A stretch of DNA of 64,000 nt from Niabella sp. (GCA_017744715.1 JAGIAT010000009.1:1-64000), one strand, 5' to 3'. Shown: positions 26,613-35,989, counted from the first letter of the stretch. Made by a program: numbers and translations. The notes: a model not told the origin generated them from the sequence alone.

Positions 26613-26656
26613 GGCGGATGGTACATCAGTAAGATACCATCCGTCTTTTTATTTTA
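26613..26656 (+). terminator. intrinsic terminator after the beta-barrel gene
   Basis: CGGATGGTA (26615-26623) pairs with TACCATCCG (26635-26643) around an 11-base loop, followed by TCTTTTTATTTTAT. It is about 60 bases downstream of the barrel stop codon. Confidence 0.8.
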
Positions 26657-26911
26657 TACTTTACATACTATACTAATTTGCAGTAAATTAGCAAGCATTA
26701 TATGTATTTTTAATTTTATCAGACCACCACCCAACAAGATCAAGATCCGCAACCGCGCGCTATCTGAATAAAAATTAAATGCAGAAGTTGTTATATGATT
26801 GTAAATTGAATGTAAAATCAAATAAGTAATTTATAATCAAACAATGGTATTTGTTTTATAAAATTTTATTTTTATCGCCCCGGCTGCCTGACGTAACCGG
26901 ATGGGGTATGG

Positions 26912-26941
26912 TTGTTTTTAGGTCAAAACACGGTATCTTTA
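26912..26941 (+). promoter_or_regulatory. promoter of YCF48-like gene
   Basis: TTG at 26912-26914, a 19-base spacer, then TATCTTTA at 26934-26941 (one mismatch to TAnnTTTG), 17 bases before the ATG. Confidence 0.55.
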
Positions 26942-26958
26942 GCCTATAAACATCTGCA

Positions 26959-27936
26959 ATGTTCAGAAACCTGTTACTGTTTTTCTTAAGCACCTGTAGT
27001 CTTGCTGCGGCCGCGCAAAACCTCGAAATCATCAGCACCGGAAACGGAACAAATCTCCGGGGAATCGGAGGTTTTAAAAATACCGTCTGGGTCAGCGGCA
27101 GCAACGGGTATACCGGCCGCTCAGCGGATGGCGGTAAAACCTGGGAATGGCGGCAGGTACCCGGTTTTGAAACCAATGATTTCAGAGACATTGCCGTTCT
27201 GAACGAAAACACCGCTCTCCTGATGGCCATTGCTAGCCCGGCTTATATATTGAAAACAACCGACGGCGGGCATTCCTGGAAAACGGTATATGAAAACCGA
27301 GATACGGCCATGTTCCTGGACGCCATGGCTTTTTCGGGTTCAAAAACGGGATATGTGCTTGGGGATCCGGTTCGCGGTAAGATTTTTATTGCCCAAACCA
27401 CCGATGCCGGCAACAGCTGGATACAACTGCCCGGGCCGGCAGCCTTGCCTGGAGAAGCCTTTTTTGCAGCCAGCGGCAGCAACCTGATTGTTTCGGGCAA
27501 AAAACTGCGCATGGTCAGCGGCGGAACCGTATCCCGGCTTTTTGACGGCTCCAAAACAACCCGGCTTTCTCTGATGCAGGGCTCGGCCAGTACGGGTGCC
27601 AATAGTATTGCAGCCCTGGGATCCCGGCTGATGATTGCAGGTGGAAACTTCCAGGATCCCGGCCGGCAGGACAGTGTGCTGCTGTTTAGCACCGATGCTG
27701 GCAAAACCTTCCGGCTCCCGCACAATGGCCCTGCAGGCTACCGGAGCGTGGTTGCGCCATTAACCCAGGATACCTGGATCACTTGCGGACTTAACGGTGT
27801 AGACATTACAACAGATGGCGGACTAAACTGGAAGCCCGTTTCAGACAAGCCTTTTAATGCGATTTTTATAAACCAGGAAACAAAAACTGCTTACCTGGCC
27901 GGTCCTAAAGGTACGGTGGGACGGATTCAATTTTAA
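26959..27936 (+). CDS. exported YCF48/BNR-repeat beta-propeller protein
   Basis: 325 aa with a signal peptide (1-20, ending AAAAQ). The mature part is a beta-propeller with recurring Asp-box-like motifs: SADGGKTWEW, TTDGGHSWKT, TTDAGNSWIQ, STDAGKTF and TTDGGLNWKP, spaced by about 45-60 residues. These S/T-x-D-x-G-x-T/S-W boxes are the BNR/YCF48 (HCF136-like) signature, found in sialidases and in photosystem assembly factors; no sialidase catalytic arginine triad is evident. In Bacteroidota such proteins are usually annotated as oxidoreductase or glycosyl hydrolase without proof. Probably periplasmic protein-binding; function is unknown. Confidence 0.8.
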   Translation: MFRNLLLFFLSTCSLAAAAQNLEIISTGNGTNLRGIGGFKNTVWVSGSNGYTGRSADGGKTWEWRQVPGFETNDFRDIAVLNENTALLMAIASPAYILKTTDGGHSWKTVYENRDTAMFLDAMAFSGSKTGYVLGDPVRGKIFIAQTTDAGNSWIQLPGPAALPGEAFFAASGSNLIVSGKKLRMVSGGTVSRLFDGSKTTRLSLMQGSASTGANSIAALGSRLMIAGGNFQDPGRQDSVLLFSTDAGKTFRLPHNGPAGYRSVVAPLTQDTWITCGLNGVDITTDGGLNWKPVSDKPFNAIFINQETKTAYLAGPKGTVGRIQF

Positions 27937-28290
27937 GTAGTTTCATTGTCCTTTTGCAGGTATTTTTTAACCGCAATGGGCGCAACGCATCCGCAAAGAC
28001 CGCAATTGAACCCATCAGTCAACACCTGTTTCACATCCGGCAGTTCAAGTCCTTGATCCAACGCATTTGTAAAACCCTAATAAAACACCACGACCAATTT
28101 CTTTGCGAACCCAGCGAAACCCTTGCGCACGTTGCGGTTGTTTTTTACCCGCTATGTATGCAAAAAAACCGCTAAGATCGCAAGGAAAACACGCTGGCCT
28201 GTAACATTGCGCACGTTGCGGTTCAAATTGTTCTGCTAAGTATAAACCAGCAGGGAAACCTGTACGCCTACCTGTCTACAGTTTGATAAA
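27937..28290. repeat. intergenic GCGCAAAG/GCGGTT word repeats
   Basis: 354 bases without a gene. The stretch TTGCGCACGTTGCGGTT occurs twice (about 28122 and 28207), with related words CGCAATGGGCGCAACGC, ATCCGCAAAGACCGCAA and AAACCGCTAAGATCGCAAGG. The same vocabulary recurs at 60600-60710 and 61017-61040. It lies 3' of the YCF48-like gene and 3' of the ClC gene (convergent gap). Confidence 0.65.
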
Positions 28291-29574
28291 TTACTTCCTG
28301 CGAATTTTTGGAACAGCGATCCGTTGCGCTTTATAAATACCGGAATGCCCGCTAAAATAATATGCGGTGAAACAGGCAACCGCAAAATAAAGAATGTTTT
28401 CACCTCCAAACAATTCCACCCCCATCACCATGCAGGCAACGGGTGTATTGGTAGCGGCGGCAAATACGGCAATAAATCCAAGCCCGGCAAAAAGATCGGC
28501 TGGTGCGCCGCTTAAAGCTGCAAGGGTATTTCCCAACGCAGCGCCAATAAAGAACAAAGGCGTTACCTCCCCTCCTTTAAAACCGGCACTTAAGGTAACT
28601 GCCGTAAATAATAACTTCCATAGCCAGCCCCAGGTATCCACGCCACCAGGAGAAAAAGCGCTTACGATGCTGTTATGACCATTGGGATTTACCACCCCCA
28701 GTCCGAGATAATCAAAATTACCCAATACATAGCAGCCTCCGATGATTACGATACCGCCCACTACGGGGATCAGCCATTTCACAGGAATCAGTCGTACCCA
28801 GCCCTGCTTCAGCAGATGGGTACAACGGGCGAAGGCCATACCGGCCAATCCGAAAGCAATACCTGCTGCAATTACTTTTAACAACAGCATCAGGTCAAAA
28901 GAAAGACCGGGGATCCAGGTGGTTACGGTTTGCGAGATCTTTGTATGGATGGTATAGTGTGTATGACTAATGCCATAACTGGTGCAAACGATATCCGCCA
29001 GCACAGCTGAAATTAAACAGGGAATGAGCGCATGGTATTTGATCCGGCCAATGAACAATACTTCCATAGCAAACAGCGCGCCTGCTACCGGGGTGCCAAA
29101 TACAGCACCGAAACCTGCGGCCATTCCACACATCAGCAGCACGCTGCGATCTTCCTTTTTCAGCCGGTACCATTTTGCAAAAAGATCCGCAATGCTGCCG
29201 CCCATCTGTACGGCAGTGCCCTCCCGGCCGGCAGACCCGCCAAACAAATGTGTGGTGATGGTACCCAGAAGCACCAGCGGGGTCATGCGGGCAGGTACCC
29301 CACCGCCCGGTTCATGGATCTCATCCATTACCAGGTTATTGCCGGCTTCCACACCTTTGCCCAAATAATGATACAGGGCCCAAATAAAAATACCGGCCAA
29401 CGGCAGCAAAAACAGCAGCCACCAATGCTGCCAGCGGGTATGCGTGGCCCAATCCAGCAGCCATAAAAACAAGGCTACCAATGATCCTGTTACAAATGAA
29501 AGCGGTACAAGCCGGATGGTCCAGTGCGCTAACTGGTGAAAGATTTTTCCCTGCTCTGTTTTAAATTGATACAT
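28291..29574 (-). CDS. voltage-gated chloride channel (ClC) family protein
   Basis: 427-aa inner-membrane ClC protein with about ten hydrophobic helices. The anion-pathway motif GSAGREGTAVQMGGS (about 125-140) contains the gating Glu of GREG(P/T), and a second motif GAVFGTPVAGALFAMEV follows. The third segment (AVFAAATNTPVACMVMGVE) matches the N-helix GxFxP region in position. There are no C-terminal CBS domains. Members are either channels or H+/Cl- (or F-) exchangers; the retained gating Glu alone does not decide which. Single gene on the minus strand with the UbiD gene about 280 bases upstream. Confidence 0.9.
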   Translation of the reverse strand: MYQFKTEQGKIFHQLAHWTIRLVPLSFVTGSLVALFLWLLDWATHTRWQHWWLLFLLPLAGIFIWALYHYLGKGVEAGNNLVMDEIHEPGGGVPARMTPLVLLGTITTHLFGGSAGREGTAVQMGGSIADLFAKWYRLKKEDRSVLLMCGMAAGFGAVFGTPVAGALFAMEVLFIGRIKYHALIPCLISAVLADIVCTSYGISHTHYTIHTKISQTVTTWIPGLSFDLMLLLKVIAAGIAFGLAGMAFARCTHLLKQGWVRLIPVKWLIPVVGGIVIIGGCYVLGNFDYLGLGVVNPNGHNSIVSAFSPGGVDTWGWLWKLLFTAVTLSAGFKGGEVTPLFFIGAALGNTLAALSGAPADLFAGLGFIAVFAAATNTPVACMVMGVELFGGENILYFAVACFTAYYFSGHSGIYKAQRIAVPKIRRK

Positions 29575-29853
29575 CCTACAAATAGATTACGGGTGTAATA
29601 AAATATTACTATTTGCAGGCGCCATCAGATCCCGCACGGGGCGTGAACGGTTGGTTCAGGAAGACACCATTTCCTGTTTTGTATGCAGCAAATATACAGT
29701 TTAAATAGTAGTTTTCCGTTATCAGTGATCAGCTGTTCGCTCAGTACGGGTTTAAACGGCGCTCAGCCAATACAGTTATGAATCGAGAGTCGAGTATCCA
29801 GAATCCAGAATTGAGAATTGAGAATTGAGCATCCAGCATCCGGAACCACCGGG
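29575..29853. repeat. intergenic GAATTGAGA word repeats
   Basis: 279 bases. Between about 29777 and 29845 the sequence is a run of near-identical words: GAATCGAGAGTCGAGTATCC, AGAATCCAGAATTGAGAATTGAGAATT (read as overlapping words), GAGCATCCAGCATCC. No gene or hairpin terminator is visible. Confidence 0.6.
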
Positions 29854-31788
29854 CTATTCCGTGGCCGCCACTGCATCCTGCCCGTACATCTGGTCTTTAT
29901 ACTTTAACGAAGGCGATGCGATAAAAGCCCCGATCCCCAGCGACGCCCATTTTTCATCGATCGCTTTGATGGTTGTATCATCCGCTACAATGATGTTGGG
30001 CCAATCCCGTTGAAAGTTATCAAAGGCCCTGGTCTTAATCGTTCCATCCAGCCCCATACAACTGTAGCCTTCTTTTTGAGTAGGCGCCAGCAGATGATCC
30101 CGCACGGGATCCAGGTTATTGCAAAAGCGCCAGAGTGCCAGCGGCAGATCCGCAGCATTTACGGTATGCTCCACGTACAGGATCATTTTTATATGTTCCA
30201 TCCCCGGCAGTGCCGCAATTTCCCGGTGCAGCTCTTTTATATGCCCCTTGCGCTGCTTCTTAACAGAAATAATCAAACAGGGAATCTGGTCCTTTAACAG
30301 CGCATCGTTTACACCGGAAATTTCGCTAAAACGCCCGGAGAGCAGGGCCGCATAACCGATGGTTGCATCCGGCGGCAGTGCTATATAGCCATCCTGCGTT
30401 TCCTCTTCAAACTTCAGCGTACCGTCGATGCACATTTTTCCGCCAAAGCCCATTTTGCTGCAGCTATGATCCAGTACGTCCATCGGTCCCTGGCTAAATG
30501 AAAGATCGGTGGCGGGATTCAGGTTCCTAAACACCTCCCGGGCGCAAGCTTTATAGTCGCTAAGTTTCAATGAACTTCCATCCGCGGTTTGCGATGCCAG
30601 TACCAGGATCTTGTTAAACATCATCTGACCTGCGCCCCACATCGCATTCATCACTTTTTGTCCCTGTCCTGCATAGTCCTTATGAATTTTTGTAATCACC
30701 AGGTTATGGAATACGCCCTCCACGGGCATTTCCATATCCTCTATTTCCGGTACCAAGGTCATTTTGATCGGCGCCAGGAAAATACGTTCTGTAGCTTTTC
30801 CCAGCCAGGCGTCTTCCTGCGGCGGAATGCCCACGATCGTTGCCGGATAAACCGGGTTCTTTTTATGCGTAATCGCCGTGATATGGAATTTAGGATACCA
30901 GTCCGGAAGGGAATAATAGCCGGTATGATCGCCAAACGGGCCTTCCCAAAGCAGTTCATCTGCGGGATCCACATATCCTTCGATCACAAAATCGGCATCC
31001 GCCGGTACTTCTATTTCCGGTTGGGTGATGCACTTCACCAGCTCCACTTTCTTCTTCCGCAGGAAACCTGCCAGCATGTATTCATCTACGTTTTCGGGCA
31101 AAGGTGCCGTGGCCGAATAAGCATAAACCGGGTCTCCGCCCAGGGCAACAGCTACCGGCATCTTTTTATTAAGCTTTTTATACTCATTAAAATGCTTTGC
31201 CGAAACCTTATGCTTGTGCCAGTGCATGGCTGTAAGCTGTGGTCCGAATACCTGCATCCGGTACATCCCCACATTGCGGATATGATTATTGGGGTCCTTG
31301 GTATTGATAATAGGCAGGGTAATAAAGGGGCCTCCGTCCTGCGGCCAGCAGGTAATCACCGGCAACCTGGTAATATCCGGGTTATCGGTAATAACTATTT
31401 CCTGGCAGTCGCCGCGGCCCTTTTTTACCTTTGGCATCCAGGATGCAAAAGCACTTAGCTTAGGCAACAGCTTCAGCTTATCAATAAGGCCTTCTTTGGG
31501 TGCCGACAATAACTTAAACAAATTTTCAATATCGCGGGCTACGTCATCCAGCTGGTTTACTCCCAATGCCAGACACATCCGCTTTTCGCTTCCGTACGCA
31601 TTCATAAGCACAGGAAAATCATACCCGGTATTTTCAAAAAGAATGGCCTTGCCTCCGCCGGGCTCTTTACTCATCCGGTCTGTGATCTCCGCCATTTCCA
31701 GCCTTGGATCTACATAGGCCCTGATACGTACCAGTTCTCCTGCTTTTTCGATTGCTTCAATAAACTCCTGTTGATTTTTATATGCCAT
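29854..31788 (-). CDS. UbiD family decarboxylase
   Basis: Prenylated-FMN-dependent decarboxylase of the UbiD fold, 644 aa, which matches the longer form common in Bacteroidota and annotated as a menaquinone-biosynthesis decarboxylase (classical UbiD is about 490 aa). Visible segments include the prFMN/metal-binding NVGMYRMQVFGPQLTAMHWH region (about 172-192), GDPVYAYSATAPLP, and the E-rich core EGPFGDHTGYYSLPDWYP (about 280-297). The C-terminal extension (about 500-644) is specific to this subgroup. No UbiX flavin prenyltransferase is in the window. Assignment to menaquinone rather than aromatic-acid decarboxylation is inference from the phylum. Confidence 0.85.
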   Translation of the reverse strand: MAYKNQQEFIEAIEKAGELVRIRAYVDPRLEMAEITDRMSKEPGGGKAILFENTGYDFPVLMNAYGSEKRMCLALGVNQLDDVARDIENLFKLLSAPKEGLIDKLKLLPKLSAFASWMPKVKKGRGDCQEIVITDNPDITRLPVITCWPQDGGPFITLPIINTKDPNNHIRNVGMYRMQVFGPQLTAMHWHKHKVSAKHFNEYKKLNKKMPVAVALGGDPVYAYSATAPLPENVDEYMLAGFLRKKKVELVKCITQPEIEVPADADFVIEGYVDPADELLWEGPFGDHTGYYSLPDWYPKFHITAITHKKNPVYPATIVGIPPQEDAWLGKATERIFLAPIKMTLVPEIEDMEMPVEGVFHNLVITKIHKDYAGQGQKVMNAMWGAGQMMFNKILVLASQTADGSSLKLSDYKACAREVFRNLNPATDLSFSQGPMDVLDHSCSKMGFGGKMCIDGTLKFEEETQDGYIALPPDATIGYAALLSGRFSEISGVNDALLKDQIPCLIISVKKQRKGHIKELHREIAALPGMEHIKMILYVEHTVNAADLPLALWRFCNNLDPVRDHLLAPTQKEGYSCMGLDGTIKTRAFDNFQRDWPNIIVADDTTIKAIDEKWASLGIGAFIASPSLKYKDQMYGQDAVAATE

Positions 31789-31871
31789 TTGAGATTTCAG
31801 ATTTGAGATTTGAGACTTCAGATTCCAGATTTGAGGTGTGAGATTCCGGATGGAGTGCTGATGTGAAGTCT
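31789..31871. repeat. intergenic GAGATTT word repeats
   Basis: About 65 bases made of GAGATTTCAGATTT, GAGATTTGAGACTTC, AGATTCCAGATTTGAGG and similar words, directly upstream of the UbiD start and downstream of the epimerase stop. Confidence 0.65.
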
Positions 31872-32903
31872 CTATGCTAAAACATTAAACAATCCTTTAT
31901 ATTCCACGCCCAGTCCTGGTTCATTGCTATAGATGAGCTTTCCGTAATCGAATCCCAGTCCCGTGGCCACATCCTCCTCCAGCAGCAAGGGCCCGTCTAC
32001 ATCCACATGATCAATAAAGGGGGCCAGGTGCGCAATGGCGGCTGAGCCTACCGTGCTTTCATTCATACAGCCCATCATGATCTTTAATCCCAGCCTGCGG
32101 GCATTTTTAATCATGCGCAGCGCCGGGGTAATGCCACTACATTTTGTCAGCTTTATATTAATGCCATGAAAATGGTTCACGCATTTCTCCACGTCCTGTT
32201 CAAAAACACAGGCTTCATCTGCATACAGGGGCAATGAAGATTTTTCATACAATATTTTCATCCCCTCCCAGTTATCCTTAGCCAGCGGTTGTTCTACATA
32301 CTCCACTCCCAACGCTTCCAGTTCCGGAATCAGCTTTAACGCCGTTTCCAGGTCCCATCCTGCGTTTGCATCCACCCGCAAGGGTACATCGGTTGCCGCA
32401 CGTAATGCTTTTACAATGGCCAGGTCATCCGCAGTGCCTACTTTTACCTTGTATACAGGCCAGGGACGTTCTTTTAGCTTGGCTACCATTTTATCCACCG
32501 TATCGATGCCAATGGTAAAATCCGTTAGCGGGTTATTGGCCGGGTCGCCTTTCAGGAGCTGGTACAGCGGCTTGCTGCCCATTCTTGCCCAGATGTCCCA
32601 GGCGGCCATATCCAGCGCGCACACGAGGAACGGATTATTGGGCAATAAATGATGCAGGAAATGCCAGTACCGGTCGGGCTCTGTAAATGCAAACCGTTCA
32701 ATCATCGCTTTCTTAGCCTCCAGATCCCGGATCATATCCTCCACAGTGATATGATAATAGGTAATGGCCGGGGCTTCGCCATAGCCTTTAATGCCAAAAT
32801 GCTCCAGCTCTACAATCAAGGTAGGCTGATGTGTTTTTGTCCCTTTGGATATGGTAAAGGGATGTCTGAATTTTAAATTAAACGGATAATATTGACACTT
32901 CAC
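31872..32903 (-). CDS. dipeptide epimerase (enolase superfamily, MLE subgroup)
   Basis: 343 aa. Enolase-superfamily enzyme of the muconate-lactonizing subgroup, most like L-Ala-D/L-Glu and related dipeptide epimerases that recycle peptidoglycan peptides. The N-terminal capping domain begins FNLKFRHPFTISKGT; the barrel carries the catalytic Lys of VYKVKVG (about 148-152), metal ligands in RVDANAGWD and EQPL, DE in YADEACVFE, and the second catalytic Lys in NIKLTKCSG. The start is GTG at 32901-32903: an in-frame TGA lies two codons upstream and no ATG precedes the conserved strand. Substrate specificity needs the specificity-loop residues and is not certain. Confidence 0.87.
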   Translation of the reverse strand: MKCQYYPFNLKFRHPFTISKGTKTHQPTLIVELEHFGIKGYGEAPAITYYHITVEDMIRDLEAKKAMIERFAFTEPDRYWHFLHHLLPNNPFLVCALDMAAWDIWARMGSKPLYQLLKGDPANNPLTDFTIGIDTVDKMVAKLKERPWPVYKVKVGTADDLAIVKALRAATDVPLRVDANAGWDLETALKLIPELEALGVEYVEQPLAKDNWEGMKILYEKSSLPLYADEACVFEQDVEKCVNHFHGINIKLTKCSGITPALRMIKNARRLGLKIMMGCMNESTVGSAAIAHLAPFIDHVDVDGPLLLEEDVATGLGFDYGKLIYSNEPGLGVEYKGLFNVLA

Positions 32904-33145
32904 GCTTCAATTGCCGGTACCCCCGGTTGGGTTTTGGCAAATGTAAGACAAAGAAAGGGAATCAATGGCGCCTGCAGGACTCCGGTGAACGCGTTTGATC
33001 GCCGTGGATCCGCAGATTGCTGCGCTTTCTGTTTTAATCGGCGCATCTGCGGCCGGTTATTCAATAGCATACCCGAAGAAATCGATCGGAGATGAAACAA
33101 AACCGTTGTTTTTTTTGTAAATTTAAAGAGACAAAAACGGCGATT

Positions 33146-33991
33146 ATGAAAAAGCTATTGGTTGTTACCGATTTCTCTGACGCCGCCAGCCACGCGGTAG
33201 ATTACGCGTGCAACCTGGTGAACCGGCTAAACGCAACACATTTTTTTATATTAAATACGTATGAAAGCGTACCCATCTACGATTCAGGAGAAGCCGGCTC
33301 GCTGGCATTGAGTATGCAGGAGGCTGATGCATTGGAAGAAGGGCGCAATGAGTCGCTTCAATTGCTTAAAGAACGGGTACGCGATCAACTGAAGTATCCT
33401 GCAGCACTTACCACCCTGGTGGTAAATGATACCTTGGCGGCGGCCGTTAACCAGGTTTGTGCAGATGAGGACATCGACCTGGTGATCATGGGATTTAAGC
33501 CGAAAGATGAGTTCGAAACATTCCTTGTGGGTGATAATGTGCAGCGGGGCGTAGACAAGATCCGCTATCCGGTGCTGCTGGTGCCCAAATATGCCCCTAT
33601 CACCATACCGGATCATATCGTACTGGCTTCCGACTTCAGCACCCCGTTGAGTAAATCCATCCGGGTCAAACTTCATAAATTCCTCGACCGGCTAAACGCC
33701 CGGGTAACAGCCGTGCACCGGTGTCTGAAAAATGAACTGAACGAAAAAGAAAACAAACTGGCCAACGAGTTGCAACTTGAATTACAAAACTATCACTTCC
33801 GGCTGCATTTAGCAAAGAGTGTGGAAGATCTGCCAACAGTTGTGAATGATTTTGCAAAAAAAGACAATGCGTCGCTGATCATCTCCATCCATAAAATGCG
33901 CAGCTTTCTTTCGGGCCTGTTTCACAAAAGTATAACCAAGAACCTGGCCTGGCGCAGCGAGGTACCGGTATTGGTATTACACATGGAGTGA
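33146..33991 (+). CDS. universal stress protein with two Usp domains
   Basis: 281 aa from the ATG at 33146 (an upstream in-frame ATG at 33092 exists, but the Usp strand begins MKKLLVVTDFSDAASHAV here and the upstream 18 residues are Cys/Lys/Phe-rich and unlike the family). Two tandem Usp domains: about 1-145 and 150-281, each starting with the beta strand plus D-x-S/D (LLVVTDFSD; HIVLASDFST). The first domain ends with GDNVQRGVDKIRYPVLLVPK, a variant of the ATP-binding G-2X-G-9X-G-S/T; the second ends with KSITKNLAWRSEVPVLVL. Cytoplasmic stress or ATP-sensing role. Single gene. Confidence 0.88.
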   Translation: MKKLLVVTDFSDAASHAVDYACNLVNRLNATHFFILNTYESVPIYDSGEAGSLALSMQEADALEEGRNESLQLLKERVRDQLKYPAALTTLVVNDTLAAAVNQVCADEDIDLVIMGFKPKDEFETFLVGDNVQRGVDKIRYPVLLVPKYAPITIPDHIVLASDFSTPLSKSIRVKLHKFLDRLNARVTAVHRCLKNELNEKENKLANELQLELQNYHFRLHLAKSVEDLPTVVNDFAKKDNASLIISIHKMRSFLSGLFHKSITKNLAWRSEVPVLVLHME

Positions 33992-34378
33992 GGTTTCCGG
34001 TTAGATGCTGTTTAATGTTTAAAGTTTCAGGTAGGGATCTGTGATGACCGATGTTTCTGGATACCGGATTCTCGATGCTGAGTACTGGATTCATGACTGC
34101 ATTAGCTGAAAACTGATAACTGAAGACTAATAACTGAAAGCTGTTTCCTACCCGCAAATCTATTGCCTATTCAATATTATCCGCTAGCTCATGCTCACAT
34201 TGTCAAATATTTCCGGGGCGACATGGAGACCGGCGGGACAGTGAGGCTATTTTATGCCCGGTGGACAAAACTGAAAACTGATAACCGAAAACTGAAAACT
34301 GATAGCTGATAGCTGAAGAATGTATCCTACCCGCAAGCCCATTGCCTACTAACTATTCACTATTGCCTATCCATATTT
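33992..34378. repeat. intergenic ACTGATA word repeats and a duplicated block
   Basis: 387 bases with no gene. Runs of AACTGATAACTGAAGACTAA (34110-34137) and GAAAACTGATAACCGAAAAC (34272-34318) are each followed by a block of roughly 30-40 bases in two diverged copies, TTTCCTACCCGCAAATCTATTGCC (about 34142) and ATCCTACCCGCAAGCCCATTGCC (about 34323), spaced about 180 bases. The words carry stop codons in several frames. Confidence 0.6.
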
Positions 34379-35899
34379 TCAAATATCCGCAGGCTGCTCA
34401 TCATCCGGTAATACTTCCAGTGCCGTGATATATTTTTCGGGGATCTGTTTGCTGGTTTTTGCCTCAAGGTTCTTGATCCGCTCAAAGCGGCCGATAATGG
34501 TATGGCCTTTCTTTGTTCCCTCGCTAAGATGATTCATGGCATCCCGGTGCGCTTTAGATGCCAGCGAAAGTGCATGTTCCACCCGGTCCATCTCTTCCAG
34601 GAAGAGTACAAATTTGTTATACAGCTCGCCGCACTGACGAAAGATTTCCTCCACGTTCTTTACCTGGTTTTCTTTCTGCCACAACAACCGCACTACTTTC
34701 AGGGTGGCCACCAGCGTGGTGGGCGTAATCAGCACCACCTTTCTTTTTAATGCCTGGTTAAACAGCTCGGGGTTCTGGTTGAGGGCCAGCGTTAGCGCCG
34801 ATTCTACCGGCATAAAGAGAAATACATAATCCGGCGTATTCAATCCTGCCAGCGACTGGTAATTTTTATCGGCAAGACGTTCGATATGTTCTGTTATGCT
34901 GCGGGTGTGCTGCCGGAGATATTCCTGCTTGGCGTTCAAATCGCCCGCATTAAAATAGTTTACATACGCCGTAAGGGAAACCTTACTGTCAATAACAATA
35001 TGCTTGCTGTTGGGAAGCCGCAGGATAAAATCCGGCCGCCGGATCTGTTCGTCTGCACGGTCCCGGTAAACCTCTTCCCTTGTATAATCAATATATTTTT
35101 GAAGTCCCTCGGTTTCCAGGATCATATTCAGCCGGTCTTCACCCCAGTTCCCCTGCATTTTTACTTCCGACTTCAGTGCGGTAGCCAGGCTGCGGGCTTC
35201 ATCCCCCAGTTGCACATTTAATTTTTGCAGCAACTCGATTTCTTTTTTCAGCGAGGTAAATTCCTGGATATCCTCCTTGCGGGTAGCTTCCACTTTTTCG
35301 CGGAACTGGTCCAGGTTCACTTTCAACGGCTCCAGGATGGTGCTTAATTCCTTTTTATTGGCCTCCGTAAATGTTTTTCGCTTTTCTTCCAGCACATCAG
35401 TTGCCAGTGTTTTAAACTGTTCATGCGAAAGCTGGTGCAGCTTTTCCAGTTCAGTGGCAAACAATTCCAGCTTTTCGGTGAGCGCGTTTTCCTTTTCTTT
35501 CAAGCCTGCCAATTCATTATTCAGTTGCAGGATCTTTTGATCGCGCTGCTCCACTGCTGCTTTTGAAAATTTCTGTTCCGATTCTTTCGTTAGCGCCAGA
35601 ATCTCTTTTTGCTGTTGCTGCGCAGCCCATTTTTCATCCTTCAGTTCTTCCTGCAGTAAGCGGATATTTTCCTGCAGCAATGCGCCCGCTTCCCGGGAAA
35701 TATATTGCTGCTGTACTTCTTCCCGCGACAGGCGCGCTGCGTTGGATTGCTCCAGCACACTGATCTTTTTTTGTAATTCATCAGCAACCGATCTTGGCAC
35801 AGAAGCCGCTGCAAGTATTTTTCGTGCAGCCAGGTAGCCGATAAGCGCACCGATGATGATTCCAAGAAGCAGGTATACACTTTCCATAGTCAGATCCAT
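34379..35899 (-). CDS. rmuC: DNA recombination protein RmuC
   Basis: About 506 aa from the ATG at 35899 (MDLTMESVYLLLG; a further upstream frame begins with TTG and is less likely; 35887 is an alternative ATG). One N-terminal membrane helix (about 6-25), a long coiled coil (about 35-230, rich in Glu/Lys/Gln/Leu), then the RmuC nuclease-like domain (about 235-470) with GNWGEDRLNMILETEGLQ, RPDFILRLPNSKHIVIDSKVSLTAY (the D-x(n)-D/E-x-K-like core) and FLFMPVESAL. It limits DNA inversions in E. coli and belongs to the PD-(D/E)XK-like group. Terminates near the word repeats. Confidence 0.92.
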   Translation of the reverse strand: MDLTMESVYLLLGIIIGALIGYLAARKILAAASVPRSVADELQKKISVLEQSNAARLSREEVQQQYISREAGALLQENIRLLQEELKDEKWAAQQQQKEILALTKESEQKFSKAAVEQRDQKILQLNNELAGLKEKENALTEKLELFATELEKLHQLSHEQFKTLATDVLEEKRKTFTEANKKELSTILEPLKVNLDQFREKVEATRKEDIQEFTSLKKEIELLQKLNVQLGDEARSLATALKSEVKMQGNWGEDRLNMILETEGLQKYIDYTREEVYRDRADEQIRRPDFILRLPNSKHIVIDSKVSLTAYVNYFNAGDLNAKQEYLRQHTRSITEHIERLADKNYQSLAGLNTPDYVFLFMPVESALTLALNQNPELFNQALKRKVVLITPTTLVATLKVVRLLWQKENQVKNVEEIFRQCGELYNKFVLFLEEMDRVEHALSLASKAHRDAMNHLSEGTKKGHTIIGRFERIKNLEAKTSKQIPEKYITALEVLPDDEQPADI

Positions 35900-35989
35900 T
35901 CCGTTAATAAATCCCGTCTTATTATTCAACTACAAAAGTTCACCTTTTTTCTGAGATTCCCGCATTAAAAAACAAATTTGCCTTCGGGT

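Larger units (their letters stand above)
26552..26958. other. AT-rich intergenic region
   Basis: 407 bases. Besides the terminator at 26613-26656, it is strongly AT-rich (about 26650-26870) with no gene, and ends in a candidate promoter for the next gene. Confidence 0.5.

Noticed and set aside
33992..34378. Retron or small RNA operon from the repeated words
   Set aside because: No reverse transcriptase, no stable long hairpin and no promoter that I can place; kept as a repeat only.
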